From: Diaporthe sp. PMI_573
Lineage: Eukaryota > Ascomycota > Sordariomycetes > Diaporthales > Diaporthaceae
NCBI GenBank assembly: GCA_021399435.1
Contig: JAJTUP010000059.1
Location: forward strand, 310,001 to 374,000
DNA length: 64,000 nt
Reading direction: 5' to 3'
Shown here: positions 47,662 to 58,884 of the stretch, piece after piece
Numbering within the stretch: position 1 is the first letter of the stretch
Layout: every line of letters starts with the position of its first letter
Notes under the pieces: model-generated
Databases searched by the model: none
What the model was told of the DNA's origin: nothing
The model's input: only the letters and a program-made list of their open reading frames with translations
Translations under genes and position numbers: made by a program

Positions 47662-49175
47662 ATGGTGTCAAGACTGTTTATGCTGGCATCGGCTGGTCTC
47701 AGCCTCGCAGCCCTCGATGTCGACCTCACGTCAACAGGTCTGTTCATATTGTGCACCGCTGCATCTGTCGTCACTGACGTCTCATCTGCAGACTCGATCA
47801 AATCCGCCGCCAAAGAAGTCGCCACGAATCTGATGTCCTACTACAGCGGTGACCAGCCGGGCCAGGTCCCTGGTATCCTCCCAGGTCCACCTCCGGACGG
47901 CGACTACTACTGGTGGCAGGGAGGTGCGATGTGGGGCGCGATGATCGACTACTGGTACGTGACCGGCGACACGACATGGAACGACGCCGCAGAGCAGGGC
48001 CTCGTCTTCCAGTCGGAATTCAGCTACATGCCCAGGAACTGGTCCATCTCGCTGGGGAACGACGATCAGGGCTTCTGGGGGATGAGCGCAATGCTCGCGG
48101 CCGAGTTGAACTTCCAAAACCCGCCGCCCGAGTCACCCCAGTGGCTGGCGCTCGCCCAGGCCGTGTTCAACACCCAGGCAGCACCGGACCGTCACGACGA
48201 GTATTGTAACGGTGGTCTGCGATGGCAGATTCCCCCGTCAAACCGTGGGTATGACTACAAGAACAGCATCGCGAACGGCATCTTCTTCAACCTCGGTGCG
48301 AGGCTTGCGAGATACACGAACAATGAAACATACTCAAACTGGGCGACAGAGACGTGGGACTGGATGAGGGGTGTGGGGTTTTTGGATGAGAATTACAACA
48401 TTTACGACGGAGCACATGTTCAGACAAACTGCACAAACATCGACAGGGCGCAGTTCTCCTACAACACTGCCGTCATGCTGCAAGGTGCTGCCTTTATGTA
48501 CGACCATGTAAGCCGTGTACCGCCGCCTCAAAAAAGATTGACGGGCCCATAGCTGACCTCCCTCCCCAGACTGACGGCTCAGATCTCTGGCGCGGCCGTG
48601 TCCAAGGCCTGACCAACCAGACCATCAATATCTTTTTCGCCGACGGCCCGGCAATTGAGCGATCGTGCGAGATCCCGGAGAGAATAAGCTGTACGACAGA
48701 CATGAGGAGCTTCAAGGGCTACCTGCACCGCTGGATGGCCAGTACCGCGCAGCTGGCGCCCTTTGTGCACGACCAGATCATGGACGCGCTGCGCAATAGC
48801 ACCACGGCCGCTCTCAACTCGTGCACGGACGGGGTGGACAACGGGAACGGGGTCACGACGGCGACGTGCGGGTTCCGCTGGACGACGGGCGAGTTCGACG
48901 GGGACACGGGAGTCGGGGAGCAGATGAATGTCCTCGGCGCGCTGACGAGCCTCCTCTTCGACCTGCAGCGGAACGACCTCGGCGGGCCCGTGACTAATTC
49001 GACGGGCGGCACGAGCGTTGGCGACCCCAACGCAGGCGAGGAGCCCGACTACATGAAACCACACCCGCCCGCAGAGGCCGGAGACAAGGCGGGTGCGGCC
49101 ATTATCACGGTGTTTATGCTGGCGGCCATGTTGGGTGTGTTAAGTTGGATGAACTCGAACCGGTTTGAGGGATGA
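47662..49175 (+). CDS. GH76 mannan endo-1,6-alpha-mannosidase (Dcw1/Dfg5-like)
   Basis: Exons 47662-47737, 47792-48507 and 48570-49175 join in phase to 465 residues. A signal peptide leads into DSIKSAAKEVA and then GPPPDGDYYWWQGGAMWG. The catalytic Asp pair lies in NDDQGFWG. YCNGGLRWQ, YDYKNSIANG and CGFRWTTG with GEQM complete the family pattern. A hydrophobic C-terminus (GAAIITVFMLAAMLGVLSWM) fits a GPI signal. Homologues Dcw1 and Dfg5 act at the plasma membrane to link GPI proteins to the wall. Intron 1 is 54 nt, a multiple of three, and has no in-frame stop, so its retention would add 18 residues right after the signal peptide. Confidence 0.9.
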
Positions 49176-49466
49176 TCACATTGGACAAATGGTGAGCCAG
49201 GACGGCTTTCTTGGAAGGAATGGTCAGTTCTTCACCATGAGAGAACCTCGAAAGTTGATGAGGGCACGTCGAGGGCTTGCTTGTGCCATCTTCTCCTCAT
49301 GGAAACCACCAGCATAGTTACTCCGTGGAAATGGCTACAAGAGTTTGCTATCTCTCAGAGCTGTCTGAAAACCTCAGTGAAGCAAATGTGCTTTGAATCC
49401 TCCAGCATTCCCGTCCTGATAAGACAGCCAAGGGAGCTCCGCAGTTTAACCTCTGGCTGTGCAAAT

Positions 49467-50642
49467 TTACCAGGACTGAATCGTGTTACTCCTGATGACT
49501 TTACCAGTGTCCTGGTCCCTATTCCCCTGAACGACGTTCCGTATGAATTCCCCACCAACATAAGGTTCCAAAGCCCCCATCTTGAGCAGTTGATCCTTAC
49601 CGACACCGCCAAGACCCGTCGCCAGGAACCCCGGGCTGATGGCCCAGACCTTGACGCCGTCGTTCTTAAGGATTCGCACCCATTCGCGCATTAACATGTT
49701 CAGCCCTGCCTTGGTGGATCGGTAGCTAGTGATGGGGTTGAGCTCCCCTCCCTTGGGCCACCCCTTGTCTGGAGAGGCGTTGATCCGGGACAGCATCTAC
49801 AGCATTCAGAGTCAGCTATCAAAGAACCATAACAAAAGCTTCATGCAATTATGGTGAGGAGTGAGCCACAAGGTGGTCATAGCCTGTCTCAAAACCAACC
49901 TGCAGCCCGAAAAGTCTTGGCTTTACAGGCTAAAGATGGGTTACGATCGTATCGAGAAGCTGCTTACGTGCGCCAGCTCCCCCAGTTCTCGGGCTCAGTC
50001 TCGGATATAGACGATGTTCCAGATGTGACAAACATAAGCCGCGGGTCTGAGGACTTGAGGAGGAGCGGAACGGCAAGGCTGGTCAGCACATGGGTCCCGC
50101 TCACGTTGGTGTCCCAGCTGGTGTTGAAGGCCTCGCGGATCGACATCTTGCCATCGCGGAGATGGCCGTCGAAGCTGGCGCCACCGTTGTTGATGAGGGC
50201 GTCGATGCGCCCATACTTGTCGGTGAGGGTCTTGACGGCAGCCTCGAGGGACGCGTCGGAGGCCAGGTCGACCTGCAGGGTACTCAAGGTTGAGGGGGAG
50301 CTCGGAACCTCGGTCTTCAGAGTTGCAATGGCCTCTTCGCCTTTATGTAGACTGCGTGTGCCGATGACAAGCTCGCTACATGTTACGTTAGTCCTGCTAC
50401 GGGCCCTGAAGTGATGCGTTCTGGAACATTCCAAAACATGAGAGACGGGGGGGATCCGTAGAAGGAGAAGAATAACACTGACTAGGGCACATCTGTGGCA
50501 TACAGGGCTTTGACCACCTCGTACCCAAGGCCAGTGTTGGCTGCATGTATATCAGTCATGTAACTAGTCCTCCGTGAAAATGGCAGGGAAGATGATGAGG
50601 CATACCGCCAGTGACGAGGATTATCTTCTTGTCGGATGCCAT
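49467..50642 (-). CDS. Short-chain dehydrogenase/reductase, last junction out of frame
   Basis: Exons 50642-50606, 50540-50483 and 50375-49968 join in phase; the final piece is 49796-49467. SDR features: LVTG-ANTGLGYEV (NAD(P)-binding Rossmann turn), INNGGASF, SGT, catalytic YRSTK, and SPGFLATGLGG. Substrate unknown. Intron 2 (50376-50482) is introner family A; intron 3 (49797-49967) is family B. The exon 3 donor leaves phase 2, but exon 4 is readable only in phase 0, so normal GT-AG splicing here shifts the frame before the catalytic Tyr. Either a non-standard site is used, or this copy is broken, perhaps by the intron insertion itself. Confidence 0.75.
49797..49967 (-). repeat. Introner family B, copy 2 (SDR intron 3)
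   Basis: 171 nt, bounded by GTAAGC and GTAG. Ends match the GH3 intron 2723-2858 closely (26/30 at the 5' end, 30/35 at the 3' end by eye). The middle is longer and different. The flanking frames do not match, as described under the SDR gene. Confidence 0.78.
50376..50482 (-). repeat. Introner family A, copy 8 (SDR intron 2)
   Basis: 107-nt phase-2 intron splitting a Tyr codon. Donor GTCAGT, acceptor TGTAG. Left arm CTACGGATCC is perfect; the right arm is GGGCCCGTAG. Core CTCATGTTTTGGAATGTTCC and GACTAACGTAAC are present. It is closest to the GH28 copy at 14807-14910 (same donor and same TAACATGTAG end). Confidence 0.93.
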
Positions 50643-53600
50643 GTTTTGTTGCTCATGCAGGTGTGCGTGATACAGTTAAAGTCGACTATATGCTGTGATT
50701 TGTTGCTTGGCGGGGTCCTGTAAGCACTGAGATGCATGTGACTGAGGAGCAACATAGGCCAACTATATACGCTCCGCGTTGGTGATGCTGTCGGGCTTTG
50801 GTGCATGTTAAACCCGGCATGGGGGTAATGTTAGGCCAGATTGGGGAGCTTCTCTTGACCGACTAACTCCGAGAGGCGAGGTGCTCGCCGCGGTGTGCGG
50901 AACTAATTCTCGGACGCGGCGGGGAAGCGCGCGATTCAATTGGGAGCAAAGACGGCGATTACAAGAGCGTGTAATGCCGAAGCTGCCTCGACGATTAATT
51001 AGAAACCAGAGTCAATCTAGAAATGGTGCTCTCATTCTTCACGATCACAAATGAACCCGAACAATCCGTAATCAAATTCTCTGCACATTCTGCTGCAGCG
51101 ATTCTCAGGAGCAAAGCATGGGGCAATGTCTAAATTACTAGGCATTGAATAGGACTTACCTGCATAACCTTTGGACCCTTGCGTAAAGATGGCAATGTAG
51201 ACTGATGTGGAGGAGCCTGCCTCAAGCCATGATCCATGAGGTCTCTGCAGCATAGTATGCACATCACCAGACTCTCCCAGCTGAGCTTCCGGATACAAGA
51301 CCAACAACAAGGTGGATCACGGCATCGTATCATTTTGAGGTTTTTGTAACAATCTGTCCTCAAACAAATAAAGACTTCGATCCGGCAAAAAGCTCGTGGT
51401 CTCGTGCATGTGGTGGAGGGTCATTCGCAGCTGGACTTTGTTGAACTGTATAAGATGAGCCCTGATAGTCGACTAATATCCATAAGCCGACGAGCTTTCC
51501 TCCCATGAAGAACCCTTTAATCTTGCTATTTGTCTCGTATCGGTCCATTTCCCTCTTGTCGATTTGATGAGTCTGCTCAAGTGAGTCGTAATTCACAACA
51601 GCATAGCCGAGACACACCGGTAACAGCGAGGCCGCGATACTACCCTTGTAGTCCTCTGGAATGTCCTGTGGTACGTGTCGCGAGATCGAAAGGCTCTGCA
51701 CGGGGTACCGTGCCAATAAGGCTTGTTGCAGATTGCGAAACGTTCTCTGTTTCTTTTTCCCCGCCCTCATCTCGATTATCGGTGGAGGTGTCGGTATCGC
51801 GGACAGTGGTCTGCCAAGTACGACCTGGCTTAGTCGTGGCTCGAACGAAAAGGGCTTCGGGAAGCTGGCAAATCCGGCATCATCTCCATCAGACGCCAAT
51901 CGCAACCGACCTCCATCTTCTTACTGTCGTCAAGTCCAATTGTAATCATTGAAACTGCGAGAGACTCCAAGATGCTTTGAATCCTCGGCCACTCGCCCAA
52001 GCACAAAACCTTCTGTGAGCTTGGTAAAAAAAAACAAAAAACGGCATACCGCTGGTGAGGGCAGTACTAGCAAACATGCCGTGATTAATACCGCATCCAT
52101 CTAAGTGCAGCTCTTCGAGAGTGGTCTCGGCGAGGAAGTTCCGCTGCTTCCGTGGCTCCAGGGTTTCGACTCCTTGTATGTCACCAGTCCATAGAGGAAG
52201 AAATATGATCCAGACCGCAATTTGTCACACTCCAATGCGCCCCGGCTGACCAGAAGAGCGGAGCAGCAATGCCATGGATTCTGGTATGAGAGGGGGGTAA
52301 GGGCGGTTGCGGTGCTAGAGGACCGACATCAACATCCATATGCCAAGAAGTTGATGTGTGATCTAATTTTCCGATAATTGAGACGGTACCCTTGGGAATG
52401 AAGCCTCAAAATTACTATTTATTGCTAGTTGCAAACTTGATCATACTTTCAGCCCAGCTGACTCGATCGACAAGCCCGCGTTGATCAGTTGGGCGTGGGG
52501 TTGAGCAGGACTCTTACACAGTAGAGGACTATCTGTAAATGCATATCAAATACGCGGCCGGCTGTTAGTGTCCTGACGGGGTCGGCCACTTTCTTGCTCA
52601 CATGCTTGTTCTGCAATGCATCCTTCTTGCTTCTTCCTTGTTTGTTCTGTTTCTCTAATCCCTATGAATCGAAAATAACCATCGGCTCGACTCGTCAGTC
52701 AGCCGAAGCGTCGTCATGTTTGCAGATCAAGTCTAAGCAATAACATCAGTAATTGGAAGCACCATCCCCACAAGAAATTGAAGCTCACACGCTAGTCAAC
52801 TCGCACAATTACGCTTCGACTAGTCCAACTCGTATGCAATGTAGAATATGCGCAGTCCCTCTGCTCTGAACACTGCTGCATTCGGCCACTCGAGATTGCA
52901 CTGCGACTTCATGAGTGCAAAGATGCATCCCGGCGAGAGCAATCTGATCATCCAGAGCACCCAGGGCACCCAGGGCACCCAGGGCATCCAGAGCACGAAC
53001 TGATCAAGCACTGACCCCTGAAGTAGCGGCCCTCCACTGTCGATCAGTGGCTCCCCTACCCCGAGGCAAAGGTCACGATCTGCTCCTGCGATGGGGTGAT
53101 CCAGGGGTCCGGCAAGGGGGCAGCGCTCACAGAGCTCACCCAGCGGCCCAGCTATTGCCGCTTTTGTCACGACCCCTAACCATGCCATCTCCTTGGTCGA
53201 TCAAGAGAGATGAAGGACAGCCCAGAATGGAAACATCACATCACCTAATGCCACTCGGCTCTACACTAGTGTACGTACGCCGCCTCTTGGATCCGGCACT
53301 GGCTGCATCCATTTGTGGGGAAACAAGCATATCTTTGCCTCTGCTTGTCCCGCACAGGCGGCTCGGCGGCCTTCACCTTCTTCCTCCGAGTGGCCGTGGT
53401 CCTTTTCTGCGGGCCCTCTCGACCACCCCTGAGATTCAGATCGGCAAGCCTCGCTGCCAATCCTCCTATTATGCCTACTCGCCAGCACGGCCGTTGAGGG
53501 CCTCCAGAGCCATCACGGCCCTTTTGCATCTGACATCTCTCGCCCGGCGGGGCGCCTCAAAATTTGGATCTCCTGGCCTGGTGGATCGTGAAGTCCGGGA

Positions 53601-53898
53601 GCACCGCTGCAAGCTGCCCATCCAGACCCGTCATCTCTCCATACGAGAGCTGCCAGACTGCTGGCCGCCAACTTGATTCAAATAGTTGCCGGAGTTCGCA
53701 TCGGAATGGCACGAGATTTCCTCCTCTCTCCTCCAGGCTCTCACCTCCAAAGCCAGTCCCTCTTTTTTGTGCTCCGAGTTGTTTGTGCTGAATCTTGTTT
53801 CGGGTGGTAATCCTTCGTTCAGTATTGCCCTAGTTTCATCCACTGCATCTTTGCAGTAGTCATTCCTTAATTAATCCATACAGCACAAAACAAAAACC
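50643..53898. other. 3.2-kb intergenic region
   Basis: No gene I can support. An open frame at 51360-51905 (minus, 181 codons) begins with a TTG, not ATG, and has no recognised domain. A 10-bp repeat (CCAGGGCACC type) is at about 52950-52986. CT-rich DNA near 53700-53870 is the adhesin promoter. Confidence 0.5.
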
Positions 53899-56283
53899 AT
53901 GCAGCTTGCTCAGTACGGAGCCCTTCTGGGGCTCCTGGGTTGTGCCGTGGCCAACCCAGTAAGGCCCGGCAGCGTCGTCGTCAGGTCGCCCGAAAACGAG
54001 GCCAGGGGTCTGCTGACCTCTCTGCTCGGCGGCGAGTCCTCTTCCGAGAGCTCCTCCTCCGAGACTTCCTACTCTGAGTCTCACTCGGAGTCCTCTTCCT
54101 CCGTCTCCTCATCCTCCTCCTCCTCATCCTCAGGGGAGTCCTCGGGCGGCTTGCTGTCCTCTGTGACATCTTCCTCCTCCGAGTCTCACTCGTCTTCCTC
54201 GAGCTCCTCCCGCTCCTGCAGCTACGACATTTCCAGGTCGTGGGAGAACACCGTCCTCTACGCTGGGTAAGTCCATCCACCAGTGCCTTGAACACATCCT
54301 TTTTAGAATCCAACGCCCTTCCATCGTACTGACAAGACTTCTTGCAGTGTTGCTGCCCAGAAGACCGACGAGACCGATGCTATCCAGCTTGGTCTCGCCC
54401 TGACTGAGGGAGCCTTCGCTGGTTCCATCGATCTCGGTGTCGAGGATGACTTCCTCCTCAACCCTGTCGTCAAGGTTGACCTTGGTGGCGTCCAGACCTA
54501 CCTAAAGTTGGCCCTTGATGCCACTGCTGGCGTCTCCGAGTCCGTCGAGCTGATGTCCGACCTCTCGCTTGAGCTTGCCGTCCCTGGCCTGGCTGAGATC
54601 GGCATCGACGCCGGCTTCGCCCTCGATCTGATCTTCTCCGTCTCTGCTGCCATCGACATCGAGTCGACCTTCAACGTCTACTTCCCTGAGGGTTCTTTCA
54701 TCGAGGTCAACGTCTTCGACAAGGAGATTGTCAAGCAGGAGATCACCGGTCTCGTTGTCGAGTCCGTCCCTCTGAGCATTGGCGCTGAGATCGACCTCTA
54801 CGAGGACATCCAGCTTGACGTTGTCCTCCGCCTGCGTACCGGCCTCGCCATTTCCTCCGAGATCGACATCGTTGGCCTCGACCTTGGCGCGGGAGCTGAG
54901 GTTGCTATCTGGCTCGACATCTTCAAGTACACCACCACCTACCGTGAGGGCTCTTCCGGCAGCGAGTGCTCCGCCGCCGAGGTCTTCGCCCTGACCGCCG
55001 GTATTGCTGTCGAGCTCGACGTCGAGGTTGGCAAGCTCGAGCTCGGCCTTGCCCCCTCTGTCATCATCACCCTTGCGTCTTCCACCGCCACGACTACCAC
55101 CGTCACCATCGGCGAGGGTTCCCAGTGGCAGTGGGGCTGGAGGCAGACTGCCAACGGCAACGGTATTGAGTCTGGCGCTTCTGGAAACGGCACCCAGATT
55201 GGTGGCTCCGGCTCCGGCTCCGGCTCGACCGGCTCTGGCTCTGGCTCTGACGCTTCCTCTCCCGAGGGCTCCTCTCCCAAAGCTGGCTCTGACAGTTCTT
55301 CTCCTGATGCCTCTTCTCCCGAGGGCTCCTCTCCCGAGTCTGGCTCTGACAACAGCTCCCCTCAGGCCGGCAACAACGGAGAGGGCGTCGGAAGCGGTTC
55401 TCCCACCACCACCGTCTCTCTCACTGGATCAGGTGCCAAGCCGACTTCGAGCGCTGACGCCCTGGCTCACGGCGGCTCTGACCTGCCCGAGGGCATGACC
55501 ACCAGCACTTTGACGACGACCAACACCTACACCATCACCTCGTGTGCGGCCTCGGTCACCAACTGCCCCAACTCGTACACACAGCAGATCGTCACCTCCA
55601 TGGTCGTCTCCTACACCACCGTCTGCCCTGTCACCGCTACCCAGACTGGCCCCGCTGCTACTGGCGGAAACGGTGGCCTGCCATCCGGCGCTGCCCCCAC
55701 CTCGAGCGTTGCTGCCATCACTGGCGGATCCTCGCCTTCCTCTCCTGCTGGTGGGGCTCCTGGCGAGAGCGCCGGCAGCGTCACTCCCCCTGCTGTGTCT
55801 ACCACCCCCGCTGGCCCCGTCACTGTCCCCACCCCCGCCAGCCCTGTCAGCCTGACCCCCTACGCCACTCCCTCTACCTCCACGGAGACCATCCCCGAGA
55901 GCGCCACCACCCCGGCCCCTACCGTCACTGTCACTGAGGCTACTACCGTGTGCCCCGTGACCGCTACCCGCACCGGCGGTGGCCACAAGCCCTCCGGAAC
56001 TGGTGTCGTCGTCACCGCTACCGGTGCTAAGTCTACCGCTCCCGTGTGGCCCTCCGGCGTCGCCCAGCCCTCTGGCTGGAACCGCCCCTCCAACGGCACC
56101 ATCCCTCGTCCTTCCGGACCAGCTGGCAGCACCCCCACCCCTGCGGTGACGGGCGGCAACGGCGCTACCCCCTCTGCCTCCGGCAGCCAGCCTTCTAGCA
56201 CCGCCGTCCAGGCTTCTGGCGCGGACAAGGTCACCTTCGGTGTCCTGGCTGCCATCGCTCCTCTGTTCGTCGCTCTGATCTAA
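53899..56283 (+). CDS. Serine-rich GPI-anchored adhesin-like wall protein
   Basis: Two exons (53899-54266 and 54348-56283) join in phase to 767 residues. A signal peptide (about 1-18) is followed by a serine/glutamate stretch (about 45-115) built from TCC codons. Residues about 125-390 form a globular, acidic, beta-strand-like domain with many paired Leu/Val and Asp/Glu and almost no cysteine. A Ser/Gly/Pro low-complexity region follows. Next is a Thr-rich segment with two copies of TTVCPVTAT, a motif seen in fungal surface proteins, and a C-terminal hydrophobic tail (VTFGVLAAIAPLFVALI). The layout fits a wall-linked adhesin. Codons end almost always in C or G-rich choices, suggesting strong expression. 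I do not recognise the central domain. Confidence 0.83.
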
Positions 56284-57852
56284 GAGCCCGAGTGGAGACC
56301 TGGACTTGTAGTGGATATACCCGTTGGCATTGATGGATGTGTGAGTAGTCAGGGGTTGCCATGTTGGTGTGGATACCACATGATGTGATTTAGCGAGGCG
56401 CTGCTGGCCTTCATTTGTATATATATCCTATCTATTAATGTCTTTTGTCGACCCAAAATGTCTCACTTTCATTGCAACGTTGAATGTGACATGCCGGACT
56501 ATATTGATCCAAGTACATTGATATGAGGCTAAGCCTGTCCTACTGAAGTGCCCTGGACCTCAGCTGGTTCGGGTTATAGGAACCAGGCCGTCTGTTAATA
56601 TACCAGAAACAGCGTTCACACCAACACAGGGGTTGCAGACGTTTCCCTGTCTGAGATTTTATAATTGGCCTCTTTGGCTTATCAAGTCATTGTCAGGAAT
56701 AGTCAACACTGGACATGTATTTGAGGGAATCAGAGATTTACAGATGCATCCAGGCTTTGCGGCTGACTTGTGTAAGCAAATCATCACTGAAAATGGTAAG
56801 AGTATCGTGATATGCATCCTGAGTATTCTGTAATTCTTTAGATGGTTCTCAGCGAGGATAGTAGCCCACAAATCACACAGATTTGATTCCTGCTGCGGTT
56901 CTCCAGACGGACCAGTCTTCACCTTAGAACTCCGAGGCTCGCAGCACTTCAAGCTTGTCGTAGCCGACGGGTGAGTTCAAGAGCCCGAATGTTTCAAGAG
57001 ACTGGCAAATGCTCCGATCATCTCACCGGCGTCGCTGGGTCTGACTCGGACTCTGCGACGATCTTTTCCAAGGGCCATATCCTGGGTGTCGTTCCTGGCT
57101 GTCAGCCCCATTCGCAGTGTTTCAGATGGCACCGCCTGAACCACCTGAACAGGCAAGGGTGGGGCGGCAAGTACTGTGTATGAATGTTGTCGGTTATGTC
57201 GGGACAGCTGCGGCGTCAACCCTGTATATCGTCTCCCAACTTCGTTAAGCTTAATCCGCCTGACTCGTTATCTGAATTTCTCCGGGGCAGGATATCGTGC
57301 GGTCCCTTGGCCTTGCGTCGCAGTATCACGGGCGAACCCCATCGGTACCAGTCGGATATCCACCAGGCCAATGACTGTCGCCACCACCTCACCAGAGCCC
57401 TGTTGCTCCGTACCTGCAGTGGCGTCACGCGCTTGTCGGGGCCGAACCCACCGCTTCGTGATGCCATGAGCGCGCGCGGGTCCCAGCTCTGATGCAACCG
57501 TCCGTATCCATTCTCACCTTTCCGAGAATGACCTCCACGTGTTTCCGGCGTGGCATTGGTTGGAACTGATGCCTTCTTAACCCAGCATCCATCAGGGGTC
57601 CCTCGAGCATTCACTCCCGGACGAACTCAAGGCGTCGATCTTTCGTCCGAGGATAAAAACATCGAGTAGGGCCGTGTGAAACATTATTGTGCCACTCGCG
57701 TGATCAAGCGTTTCTCAACTTCAACTTGAGGCCGGGGTCCTCTGTTTCATTCTCGCAATTCTCAATATTTTCTTGTCAAATCCGACATATTACGCAGCGC
57801 CATCGATCTCCTTTCCCAGCTAGGCTGCACGAAACCTGGCCACAAGAACAAC
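56284..57852. other. Intergenic between adhesin and NLP genes
   Basis: AT-rich to 56900, then mixed. Short unsupported frames at 57184-57492 and 57216-57614. The final ~200 bases are the NLP promoter. Nothing else seen. Confidence 0.5.
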
Positions 57853-58884
57853 ATGTTGCTCCAAACACTGTCATCACTCGCTCTCGCAGGCACAGCACTG
57901 TGTGCCCCTGCGACACACGCTCTTGGTCGCCGGGACGAGGTAGACCACGATTCGCTGAATCCGATCGCAACACGAGTCCAGGATGGCCCTCTCGGGGCCG
58001 CAATCGAAAGGTTCAATCCCCGCCTCCACATTGCATCGGGCTGCCAGCCGTACACTGCTGTGGATGATTCCGGCAACACCAAGCAAGTGGCCAAGCCTCC
58101 CGTCCCAGGCATCGTGCGAATCCTGACTAACTGTGGCGCAGTGGTGGACTGAAACCAAGTGGGAGCCAGACCGGCGGCTGCGACGATACCACCAAGGGCC
58201 AAACCTATGCAAGAGCAACAACGACGGCCGCCGGCGTGGCCATCATGTATTCATGGTACATGCCAAGTCAGTGAATTTCATGTTTTGGAACGTTCTAGAA
58301 TGCAACACTTTAGGATCCGTAGCAGGACTAACGTCACCATTAGAGGACCAGACAATTGACGAAGTCTCCCCAGGCTCACACAGGCACGACTTTGAGAACG
58401 TGGTCATCTGGCTGAGCAACGACACCACGACCATTCTCGGCGGCGCGGCGTCCGGCCATGGCGACTACAAGATCACCAAGGGGGCCGTTCCTGGGGGCGA
58501 CAGCCCGACCGTAGAGTATTTCGCGACGTTCCCGACGAACCACGAGCTGCGGTTCACGCAGACGGAGGGCAACACTTATCCCGTCTCGGACTGGGATGCT
58601 ATGCCGGATGCTACAAAGAAGGCTCTGCAAGACACTGATTTCGGCCAAGCCAACCCGCCATTTAAGGTCAGTGATTGGTTTTCCGCGCCCCGAGTCCCGC
58701 CTCGCTCCGGACAGCCCCTAGGCAATGGGCACTCCTTCAGCTCCCCGTCCCTCTCCACAAGCAGTGGGCTTTGCAAGAGGCGGTCAAAATACCCCACATA
58801 ACCATCATCTCCTGAACTTCGCTAACATTCAAATAGGACGGGAGCTTTGAGGATAACCTGTCAGAGGCAGCTTTAGATGATTGA
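57853..58884 (+). CDS. NEP1-like protein (NLP, NPP1 family), secreted
   Basis: Four exons (57853-58082, 58142-58266, 58344-58666, 58837-58884) agree in phase and give 241 residues, the usual NLP length. A signal peptide is present. Two cysteines before the core fit type-1 NLPs. The diagnostic heptapeptide, GHRHDWE in most members, is SHRHDFE here; Gly-to-Ser and Trp-to-Phe are changed, while the His-Arg-His-Asp and Glu residues that bind metal are kept. NLPs are secreted by plant-associated microbes; many, not all, damage dicot membranes. Whether this variant is active cannot be read from sequence. Intron 1 (58083-58141) appears to be a GC-AG intron. Intron 2 (58267-58343) is a shortened introner family A copy. 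Confidence 0.88.
58267..58343 (+). repeat. Introner family A, copy 9, 5'-shortened (NLP intron 2)
   Basis: 77-nt phase-1 intron splitting a Lys codon. After GTCAGTGA it jumps to the core ATTTCATGTTTTGGAACG, then TAGAATGCAACACTTTAGG, ATCCGTAGCAGG and GACTAACG, ending TTAG. The CTTCTCC stretch and left arm are missing. First of two copies on the plus strand. Confidence 0.92.

Noticed and set aside
51360..51905. Minus-strand open frame of 181 codons
   Set aside because: Begins with TTG, has an in-frame stop just upstream, no recognised family and no clear upstream exon. Could be a real unknown gene, but I cannot support it.
52820..53188. Minus-strand frame with repeated Trp-Val-Pro
   Set aside because: The repeat comes from a 10-bp tandem DNA repeat at about 52950-52986; no start context or domain.
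55429..56379. Minus-strand open frame (316 codons) opposite the adhesin
   Set aside because: Gly/Ser/Arg low-complexity shadow of the repeat-rich sense gene.
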